64,000 nucleotides of DNA from Saposhnikovia divaricata (taxonomy: Eukaryota > Streptophyta > Magnoliopsida > Apiales > Apiaceae): the NCBI GenBank assembly GCA_036435485.1, contig CM071595.1, positions 7,368,001-7,432,000 of the forward strand, in the 5' to 3' direction. The notes beneath the pieces are model-generated. The model saw only the letters and a list, made by a program, of their open reading frames with translations. It did no database searches and was not told the DNA's origin. Below are positions 55,201 to 64,000 of this stretch, in pieces. The translations under genes were made by a program, and so were the position numbers. The first letter of the stretch is position 1, and each line of letters starts with the position of its first letter.

Positions 55201-57652
55201 TTGGATCTTTTGAGTGAAACACATAGCGGGGGTATAATATACAGATTGTCATGTTCCATTTCAAAAAAAAAAAAATCTCAATCTAATGTTGCTAAAAGTA
55301 GATTGAACCATGAACTTCTATCATGCATGATAACATATATATAACATGCATATAAATTCAAGATAATCTAATCTAAGCATTTACATATAATATATATTAT
55401 AGAGAAAACTGGGTCTGAGGTTGTTCTCATGCCTAAGATTATAACAAATATGTACTTATAAAGTAAGGGCCAGCATTTTTGTAAATATTAAATTTTTATC
55501 AATGATTTACATAAATACCCTTAAAATTTGTATTGAAATTGTTTTAACTTCATCTGAGATCATTCTCAGGCACATGAAACCCTATATTATAACCGAACAT
55601 GAAATAATTTCTAATCGTATATTGAAGACGTCGATGATTACCATGACCATACAATAATTATATCAGGTTAAGCTTAATTATATATAAATTATCCTCATTT
55701 ACAGATGTTTCTCGAATAAGTTTAGAACAATCTATGAATGAAAACACTATGTTGATTGTTGAATTATGTTCATTTATAACAGTTTATTTACATATATTTA
55801 TACCTCGCGAGTTTTCTGAAGAATCAATATTAATAGGTCAGATTTGAGCTTTTTTACCATTGTAACATACTGATACTTTTCATAATCATTGGAACTTGAG
55901 TAGAATCCTTGACTCAAGTACTGTCACGGGCATCATTTACACCAACCAATACTAGGGGCACACATATATATACATGCGTACATATATATATAAATTTGAT
56001 TATCTGCAATAGGTAGTCAGGATAGGGACAAACCCTGCCCTAGAAAGAATCCAATTAATAGATTACCGGAGTAATAGTATTTCCAAAAGGAAACACCGAA
56101 ATACAAATAAAATATTTAACTATAACAGAAATAGGACGTAAAATGATAAATGAAGTGGTAATAAATTTTTTAATATGAATATAAAAAAAAATTATTAATT
56201 TCGCATGTACAACAATCCTATGTTAATTATGGAGAATCACCCAAATGCAAATACATGCATTTAAGTAAGAGAAAAAGGACCCTGAGATATATCTCAGGTA
56301 ACTTTTCCTAATATACATATAAAATAACGTTTAAAATTTGCTGGGCCAGTAGGGCTAATTAAAAATCTCTGAATTTACTAAAATGCCCACCCCATTTTTA
56401 TATATAAAAATTAGGTATCTCAGGGAACTTACCTGAGCTCCCTACTCTCTTTAAGTAAATGTAGCGCATATATGTACATGTATATGTAAGTTCTATTATA
56501 AACACAAACACCAAGTGTTCTTTTATGATTTCTTGGGAGAAGGCCCCGCCAATCGATGCATTTACAGGTTTAGTTATAACTTATAAGCATGAGAAAAGGG
56601 TAAAAGTTAGGTTTGTACACTGGTTTTGGTAAAAAACTATACTCAGGCAGGAGCCGATCTAGTGTAAAACTAGACATACAAGTTGAAGCTAATTAAGCGA
56701 ATGACAACTTGATGTGCTACTAGCTAGATTGCTAGAAACAAAAATTTAGTAATTTAAGAGGGGTTCGATCAGGACAAACGTTTGTTGTGATAAACAATAA
56801 AAATATGTATCGCAGAAATGCAAACAATCATTTGTTGGTGATAGTCATTGAGATTTTTGAGGGAGCAAACTGTATTTAAAGGTTAATTAATAAATTCCTA
56901 TAAGCCCCATAAAAAAAATAACAATTACATTTCAAATTTACTATAACAGTATAACTTATAATTATTAGTATTACTTATAATTGTTAAGTACTGAAATGAT
57001 GCTGAAAGAATGTTTATCAGTATGTGTTCAATATATATTGATATTGATATAGATGAGAATCGAACCAAAATCTTGGGATAATAAGTATCTGTTCAATATA
57101 TATTGATATAAGTGAGAATCGAACCAAAACCTTGGAACAATAAGTGGATAGCCTACCACTGAACTACTTTCAATCCATAAATTTTTATATAGTCATGTTC
57201 AAAAATTTTCTCATATTGGGATAATAATCAACCACTTTCAGTTTCTTTCTTTCCCATGTTCACAACCGTATTAGTTTTACCGGAATAAGGTGCGCTAACT
57301 GCAAGGTCTGGGACCAATATATACCTTAAATTTACAACTACCAATTTCGACTATTATATATAGAAAATAATTTTAACACTCACCAGTCACATATAGTACT
57401 TCCAATTATATATACAAAGCTTAGAATTAGAAAACCAGAAAAATATTCAGCATATTAGTGATGCAGACCAGTTGCGCAAGATAGCAAAATACAAAAAAAT
57501 ATTATCTTTTTTATTAAATTGCTTAATATAAAACAGATGAATACATTGGTATGCCAACAATATGCAATCAGAAATAGCAAACTTTTACAATAAAGAAAAA
57601 CACAAAAAATAAAGCCAGAAATCAGATAAGCATTCAGCTGACGCGATGAATT
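55201..57652. other. Intergenic, upstream of the split HyPRP gene
   Basis: No gene. 55919-56120 is the counterpart of 22424-22625. A pair of repeated phrases containing GTTCAATATATATTGATAT and GAGAATCGAACCAAAA occurs near 57025 and 57090. The rest is AT-rich. Confidence 0.5.
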
Positions 57653-58069
57653 TTAGGTACATTCGAAGCCATTTGGGACTTGCTTGCCACAGTTGTTTAG
57701 AACTAAGCTGAGTGCAATAGGAACATTGAGATGGATCCCCAAAATGTTGGCTTTAATGGCAGTGCAAAGGCATACCGCGGCCTCGAGATTGACCAGACCT
57801 TCAAGAAGGCTGCAGCATGGTAGTGTTGGTGGAGATCCAATCACAACATTGTTAACCAAATTGAGGACATCAGCACAAACACCTAATTTTAGGGCATCTT
57901 TAGGGCATTTTCCTGCTGATGGATAAGGAGTGGGAGTTGGCTTCGGCTTGGGGCTGGGCGTGGGCTTAGGCTTAGGATCAGGGCAATCTTTGGTTGAACT
58001 AACCAAGGCAAAGAAGAGAATGTTAAGGGTGAAAAAGAGAGCTATTGAAGCATTGTTCTTGGAACCCAT
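57653..58069 (-). CDS. DC2.15: DC2.15-like hybrid proline-rich protein, 138 aa
   Basis: The closest match in the window to carrot DC2.15 as I remember that protein. Signal peptide 1-25; a Pro/Lys/Thr segment (about 29-50); 8-cysteine domain from C55 with KLGVCADVLNLV, PCCSLLEGLVNLEAAVCLC and a final FECT. All eight cysteines are kept. No intron, TATAAAT 104 bases upstream and the shared promoter block beyond. DC2.15 was described as a transcript of carrot cells at the start of somatic embryogenesis; whether this gene behaves the same is inference. It is the intact model for the split copy at 49797-55055. Confidence 0.95.
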   Translation of the reverse strand: MGSKNNASIALFFTLNILFFALVSSTKDCPDPKPKPTPSPKPKPTPTPYPSAGKCPKDALKLGVCADVLNLVNNVVIGSPPTLPCCSLLEGLVNLEAAVCLCTAIKANILGIHLNVPIALSLVLNNCGKQVPNGFECT

Positions 58070-58172
58070 CTCTCTAACTGAAAGGCTACTGAAAATATTG
58101 TTGGATAGCTAGTGCTGATCAGAGCCTTAGGACTGTTTATGTTGTGATTGAAAGGATTGTAATTAGTGATGA

Positions 58173-58233
58173 ATTTATAGGGGGATTTTGTGACAAGTTA
58201 GTAGAATTGAGCTGTCAAACACATTAAATTTAG
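58173..58233 (-). promoter_or_regulatory. TATA box and shared promoter block of the 57653 HyPRP gene
   Basis: TATAAAT on the minus strand at 58179-58173; block AATTGAGCTGTCAAACACAT (plus-strand reading) from about 58205. Confidence 0.6.
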
Positions 58234-58930
58234 TGAAAATTTTGGATGGTATATGTGGCTGAATAATACATGCGTACAACTTGACATGTTTCTTTCTTAT
58301 ATCAATAATTGATGTCCCGTGAAGGGATTCAGAGAATCGGAGGAAATATAAAAAGTTTTGGGGCTTCTTTTTTATTTTTTCGATTAACAAAGTTGTTCAT
58401 TGTGAATTGTGATACATAAAATTTATTTTAAAAGAATTGCATGAAAAGAAAATCCAAAAATGAATGGTCGAAAAAAATGATTCAGAAAATTTAAATTTAT
58501 ATTTGAGGTGAATGTATTTTAAATATTTATAGGATATACATGTACAGTGGCGGACCTACCCTAATGCCAGGTAGGTTTTGGCCCTCCCTCAACTTTGCAT
58601 AGCACTTATATTTTATATAAATAAAATAAATTTCGATCAAATATTGTTCATTTTCTATTAGACATTTTAAAAATTTTGAAAATATTTCCAAAATTTATTG
58701 GTGATTAATGGTGCTTTAAGGTAAAAATATAGGTACGTAATCATTTAAGAACGGGATCGAACTAAGGGGAGATAACTTAGATTAAAATTCTGGGTAAATG
58801 GAAATTTTAGTAATAATTTATTATTATTTTATTAATAGCACGACAAGAAATTTATGAGATAATTTAATCATTCTAAAATTACTAAATTACCCTTCTATAT
58901 TAAATTAATATTAAAAAAAATGTTCTTAGT
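58234..58930. other. Intergenic with one hAT-like end
   Basis: CAGTGGCGGACCTACC at 58554 matches the terminal motif of hAT MITEs such as the one in CHX15, but no opposite end was found nearby. No gene. Confidence 0.45.
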
Positions 58931-59285
58931 GAGAATTAAACCATTGACCTCTAGCATAGAATTGAGGGTTCTTACCACTATGCTATACATGAGTTTTGGA
59001 TTTATTATTAAACTCATTATTAATATATCGCGAGACAACCCCATATATTATATTAATGATAAAAAATTATTCCTAATAAAATTGAAGCCTTAATCTCTAA
59101 CTTTGTAGTGAGATTCCTTACCCATATGTTAGACATTAATATTGAATATATTATAAAACTCATTATTAATATATCGTGAGATAATCCCCGTATATTATAT
59201 TAATGATAATTGAATTCTTGACCTCTAACTTAGAAGTGAGATTCTTTACCAATATGCTAGATATCAGTTTTGAGGATATTTCGAA
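58930..59285. repeat. Imperfect tandem repeat, about 148-bp period
   Basis: ACTCATTATTAATATATCG, then GAGA(C/T)AA(C/T)CCC and TATTATATTAATGATAA, occur near 59008 and 59156. ATTGACCTCTAGC- or TTGACCTCTAACTT-like text occurs near 58948, 59095 and 59220. Confidence 0.7.
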
Positions 59286-59475
59286 CAGTACATAGTTATG
59301 AAGCATTTTTTTATTGTAAAGTAGAAAGAAATTATTTGGATTCAAAAGATATATACTATGATTTATGTATTAATTATATATTACGCATATCTATTAATTT
59401 GGATCAAAATGCACGAGTCGGTTGTGGATGATCAAGCAATCACTAATAATTTAAATTCTTATACTCATGACTCAG

Positions 59476-59949
59476 TTAGGCCTGTCAATGAATCAGATAT
59501 CCAACCCGATCCGATCCGATCCGATCCGTAGCTAAATTAACAGGTACGATCCTTCCAAAAAAAGATCTGATAATGATCCGATCCGATAAGGGTTCAATCT
59601 GATAACGAATGGATATGGATTTTGTATGATCCAATTTTATATAAGTAAATATTATTTTGGAACATAAATTTGGAATTGTCAATGCATATGTCCAAATTTT
59701 AATTTTTACTTTGTCAAAAAAATTTAAAAAAAATTATTTTATAGATTGAAAAAATAAAAAAAGTTATTTTTTTAAATTTGTTAAACGGATCGGACCTCCG
59801 AATTGATAACCCGAAATCCGAATGGATCGAATATCGATCGACCTAAAAAATATCTGACTCCTGATCCGATCCGAGTCCGAAAAATCTTAACGGATTCGGA
59901 TATGGATTTAAGTTGATCCGACCTGAATCCAACCCGTTAACGAACCTAA
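59476..59949. mobile_element. Putative MITE rich in GATCCGATCC
   Basis: Ends TTAGG and CCTAA, flanked by ACTCAG at 59470-59475 and 59950-59955. The outer parts hold many GATCCGATCC repeats and are roughly inverted relative to each other. No coding content. The class is uncertain. Confidence 0.5.
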
Positions 59950-60606
59950 ACTCAGTCATTTGAACATTCGTTCAAAGAGATTATCAAATTGAAATTTACT
60001 TATTTTTAGTTGTACGTACATCATGACTAGCTAATCTTTTAGATATATTTTGCATACTAAGCATTAGTAACTTGTTGCAAGCACTATATAATTATAAAGT
60101 AACATAAATACATGTTAATATGATTTTACTAGCAAGTTCGTGCCTTGCACGAGCTATAAAGCTAGTTGTTCTATAAAACCATGACTTTCAGTTGAAAATT
60201 AATAAAATTTTATTTTAAATCCTAACAAACCTAAAAATTAGCAATATTTTATTTTATACCAAATGTTTTTATGATCATTTCTTCAATATTTAATTAAAAA
60301 TATATTTAACATTAAAATTTGATCCATCCTAAATTCAAATCCTGCATCCGCTACTCGATATACAGGTTCTTACTAATGCGCGCCTCCTCATGCGCACCTC
60401 TGCATTATCTGCATATTTGAAAAAATGCATGGTACCAAATTTAGCAAAGAAATAATGCATGGTACCGTTTGAGTAAACCGAAATGATCAAGCACCCTAAC
60501 CAATTTTTCTGTAGTATATTTTTTATGTTACGACTTTTACATGTCTATTTTAAAAAATTATAATATTAAAATTAAAGACTCTATCCTGACGCAAAGCATA
60601 TCAAAA

Positions 60607-61219
60607 AGAGTTAATGAGAGTCGATCCCTCCTATTATTAAGAATCCTAGCAATCGCCCCTTCTATTGCTGAAGATCATCTTCTTCTCTTATCATTTAAGT
60701 CTTCAACCCCTTCACAAATTCACTCTCATCCCTTCATCTCTAAATCATAGTTTTTTATCGTTTTTTCAATAAAATCGAGCCTATGTCTCTCCCACCTTCG
60801 GATTAAAGCGGGCGGCTTTCGGAATCAAGAGCAAGCAGGTTCCTCTTGTTTTGTGGCTTAGGATCTAAGACTATTTAGTTTTTTCTTTCATTTTCTTGTT
60901 AATTTTTATTGTGGTCTCTCCTCGGTGAGAGTTTTGGTTTTTCTCTCCTTTATTTGTGAGAGTATGGGTGTTGTTTCAATGATAAAAGTTTTTAGGGATT
61001 TGCAATTATGGTCGATAGCTCAAACTGGATTAACTCCGATTGGATGTGGTGAAGAAGGTACTTGTAAATATATCATCTTTAACAAATCACGCGATTGTAT
61101 CTCCATGAAGAATGGATTAATCAGTGATTGTTTCCGTTTTATGTTTGTTCGACTCGACTATTTTTGTAGATGCCGTATGACTTTCTATTAATGAATTAAT
61201 CCCATTACTCAAAAAAAAA
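60607..61219 (+). mobile_element. Retroposed repeat, copy 3 (diverged)
   Basis: Starts with TTAATGAGAGTCGATCC as on the minus strand of copies 1 and 2, has TTTCAATAAAATCGAG about 150 bp in, and ends ATTAATGAATTAATCCC, then a 9-A run at 61211-61219. A clean target duplication was not found. Its 88-codon frame (60925-61191) is not clearly related to those of the other copies. Confidence 0.5.
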
Positions 61220-61934
61220 TTATGTATATCTCAAAATTTTTATTTATATACAGCATGAACTATTTAGTTAATTTTTAGCCAGTCAACATGCTGAGATTAA
61301 ATGCCAGTCAACACTACGAAAGTCTCTTTTTATACAGTAGAACCTCGATAAATGAATACTTTTGGAACCAAAAATATATATTTATTTAGAGAGATTATTT
61401 ATTTATCGATTAATGAATATTTTATTTATTTATCGATAAATGAATATTTATTCATTTAGATATTATTTTCAATTTTTTTATAATTTTTTAATATATTTTA
61501 ATTCAAATGTACCTAAAATTTATTATGGATTTATAATATTTATGTGATGTTTAATTACATTCATTTTTCTAACATTCTAAATTTACATGCATGTACAGTA
61601 TTCGTGAAATAGGTACAACCATATATATTTACCAAGTGTAATGCATAGTACCGAGACCATACATTCATTGTGTGTAGAATATTAAAAGGTAAGATATTTA
61701 CAAAGTCACCCATAATCAATTTTAAAAGCATTTTTCGAGAAAATATGATTTATTAATACGTATGAAAAGTATTAGTTAGATTAAATGTCATATAATTATA
61801 TAAATATAAATATATTATTCAAAATATAGTTGTTATAGGGGCTACCAGGGGCGAGGCCTTTACTGATAGTATTTTCTCAAATTGAATTATTCATGTTAAG
61901 TAGTAGTAGAGAGAGGCTACCAGGGGCGAGGCCT
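61220..61934. repeat. Intergenic with a 43-bp direct duplication at the edge of a Tat fragment
   Basis: GGCTACCAGGGGCGAGGCCT and the following TTACTGATAGTATTTTCTCA occur at about 61841 and again at 61914, 73-74 bp apart. The second copy runs into the integrase remnant. AT-rich elsewhere, with repeated ATTTATCGATAAATGAATAT near 61400-61450. Confidence 0.6.
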
Positions 61935-64000
61935 TTACTGATAGTATTTTCTCAAATGCTCCGCATTCCAAGCTCGCGGAATAACTTTGTCTTTCATATC
62001 AGTGAGATAGTAGGTCTCTTCTGAAAGAGTAGCATAGATCTTGTAAGGTCCTTCCCAATTAGCGCCAAAAACTCCATGACCCGGGACCTTAGTGTTAGGC
62101 ATGATTCTTCTAAGTACTAGGTCACCTGTATGTAGAGATCGCGCTTTGACCTTTCCATTATAGTACCTCACTGTTCGTTGTTGATAGGTTGCGAAGCGTA
62201 GCTGGGCCTTGCTTCTAGTTTCTTCTATCATGTCCAAATAAAGCCTATGATTGACCTCGTTTGCCTCGGGATCGTAATGTTCTCTTCTAAACGACCCTGA
62301 ACCCGCTTCGACTGGCACCATGGCCTCGCATCCACAAGTAAGTGAAAACGGTGTTTCCCCTGTGGTCGACCTTGGGGTCGTATTGTATGACCACAAAACC
62401 CTTGGTAACTCCTCAGGCCAATTACCCTTGCTCTCTTCCAGTTTGGCTTTCAAAGTGTGTTTTATGATTTTGTTTATGGCCTCAGTTTGACCATTCGTCT
62501 GAGGATGGCTCACAGCTGAAAAACTCTTTTTTATCCTCAGATTTTCACAGAATTCCTTCATCTCCTTGCTATCAAATTGCTTCCCATTATCTGAAATAAG
62601 CTGATATGGGATCCCATAGCGACACACAACTGCTCTGTACACAAAGTCCTTCAGCTTTTTGGCAGTTATTGTGGCAAGTGGCTCGGCCTCGGCCCACTTT
62701 ATGAAATAGTCCGTAGCCACTACTGCATATTTGAGTCCTCCTTTAGCTTTTGGGAGTTCCCCAATTAGATCAATACCCCACATAGCAAAGGGTCAGGGAC
62801 TCGTTAGCGAGGTGAGCTGAGAGACTGGGGCGTTGCTGAAGTTAGCGATCCTTTGGCAGGCATCGCATTTTCTTGAGAATTCGAATGCATCCTTTTTTAG
62901 TGTAGGCCAATAATACCCTTGACGAAGGATTTTCTAAGCTAGCGAGCTACCCCCCCCCCCGAATGATTTCCACATATTCCTTCATGTACCTCTCTTAGAA
63001 TATAGTTACATTCTTCCCCATCTACGCATCGCAGGAGTGGGATGTTGAACCCTCTTCGATACAGGACCTCGTCATAAATGACATAGCGACCAGCCTGATA
63101 TTTGATCTTCCTTGCTTCTTTTTTATCTTGTGGCAGGGCTCCATTTTTCACATATTCCCATACCGGGGTCATCCAAGTCGGCCTTGGGGTCGTTATTTCC
63201 ATAATGAACTCCTCCGGTACACTGGGCTTTGTCTGAATTTTCAGTGGGATGATTCCAAGTAAGGTGGCTTCGCGACGCGACCCCAACTTCGCTAATGCAT
63301 CTGCCCCTTGATTCTTCTCTCTTCTGATGTGAACCACCTTGACCTCATTAAACTTTTTAATCAACCTTTGAGCACATCGTAGATACAGTTCAATCTTTTC
63401 ACCTCTAGCTTGCCATCCACAATAAAGTTGATATGTCACCAGCATAGAATCACTGTAGGCTGTGAGGTTTTCCACTTTCATTTCCAATGCCAGTTTGAGG
63501 CCAATAATTAGGGCTTCGTACTCTGCTGCATTATTGGATGCTTCAAAGGCAAAGTGTACTGCACTTTTTATTACGACCTTCTGGAGTTACTAGCTTGATG
63601 TCAGCCCCGGCTCCTTCTTTGTTAGATGCCCCATCTACGTATAGCTCCCACCACGAGGCTGAATTTTCTTTTTTGGCCTCGCTAGCTGTTATTTCTGGAG
63701 CTGTCATGATAGCCCAGTCATCTCCCTCAGATTGGGGAGGAAACTCCAAAATAAAATCTGCAAGTGCTTGCCCTTTTATAGGGCCACGAGGCTTGAACTC
63801 AATGTCAAATTGACTAAGCTCCACTGTCCATTTTAGCAGTCTCCCTGAAGATTCAGGCTTGTGCATTACTTGTCTCAGTGGGTAGGCTGAGCGAACCTCA
63901 ATCTTTTTGGCCTGAAATATGGCCTTAACTTTCGCGAGGCCAAAATCAAAGCATAAACAAGCTTCTCCATGTTGGTGTAGCGAGTTTCTGCATCTAACAT
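61935..64000 (-). pseudogene. Tat-type Ty3/gypsy pol fragment (RNase H and integrase), runs off the right edge
   Basis: Read on the minus strand from the right edge: end of the first RNase H (HKPESSGRLLKWTVELSQF), start of the archaeal-type RNase H (WELYVDGASNKEGAG), its remainder (LTAYSDSMLV, REKNQGADALAKLG), the integrase zinc-finger region, then the integrase core and C-terminal part (62783-61935) with D5, D65 and E101 and an HLRKYY end. Breaks: a frame change near 63540, a C-run (13 on the plus strand) near 62950 that disrupts the zinc finger, and TGA at 62795-62793 where Trp is expected before PFAMWG. No LTR is seen to the left, so it is truncated there. A different subfamily from the element at 3367. 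Confidence 0.88.

Noticed and set aside
58554..58600. A second hAT MITE downstream of the DC2.15-like gene
   Set aside because: Only one terminal motif is present; no matching opposite end or 8-bp duplication was found.
1..64000. tRNA, rRNA or other structured RNA genes
   Set aside because: Only primer-site complements and tRNA-like phrases in TRIM elements were seen; none forms a full tRNA gene by inspection.

Overview
This is nuclear DNA of a flowering plant, most likely an Apiaceae species (carrot, celery, coriander and relatives). The evidence is five hybrid proline-rich protein (HyPRP) genes or remnants, one of them very close to the carrot protein DC2.15 as I remember it, plus a plant CHX15-type cation/proton antiporter with its introns and many plant LTR retrotransposons. 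No bacterial, organellar, CRISPR, tRNA or rRNA features were seen.

Layout. 1-9514: right-hand part of a Ty3/gypsy Tat-lineage element on the minus strand. It has one LTR, a tRNA-Asp-like primer site, an uninterrupted 1869-codon gag-pol, a zone of diverged repeats, and two genes on the opposite strand (one spliced). 9515-21150: gene island with three HyPRP genes (9731 +, 17469 +, 20979 -), CHX15 (11063-14184 -), a hAT-type MITE in a CHX15 intron, and a retroposed repeat with long target-site duplications. 21150-24009: foldback element, tandem repeats and small TRIM-like elements. 24010-46696: one 22.7 kb Ty1/copia SIRE/Maximus-type element on the minus strand (1365-bp LTRs, AATTT duplication). 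It carries two later insertions: a 1605-bp solo LTR (27790-29394) inside its third ORF and a 7.5 kb non-autonomous Tat-type element (31932-39448). 46697-58200: the rest of the HyPRP cluster, including a HyPRP gene split by a degenerate copia element (50045-54866) and an intact DC2.15-like gene (57653-58069 -). 58200-61930: intergenic DNA with small repeats. 61935-64000: degenerate Tat-type pol fragment running off the right edge.

How it fits together. Three minus-strand HyPRP copies (20979, 55055, 58069) share a proximal promoter block. Two of them also share sequence about 1.5 kb upstream, so the cluster grew by segmental duplication and was then pushed apart by transposons. Perfect target-site duplications let the insertions be ordered. 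LTR divergence counted by eye is about 2.4% for the copia in the HyPRP gene, about 1.2% for the SIRE element, and about 1.0% for the Tat element nested inside it.

The least ordinary items are the spliced antisense gene pair in the Tat element, the very long third ORF of the SIRE element (about 1,200 codons before its breaks, with no visible membrane segment), a retroposed repeat family with three copies, and a hairpin-motif array in the non-autonomous Tat element. Host genes likely to work are the four intact HyPRP genes (secreted cell-wall or plasma-membrane-face proteins) and CHX15 (endomembrane cation/H+ exchange). Everything else is transposon-derived or non-coding.
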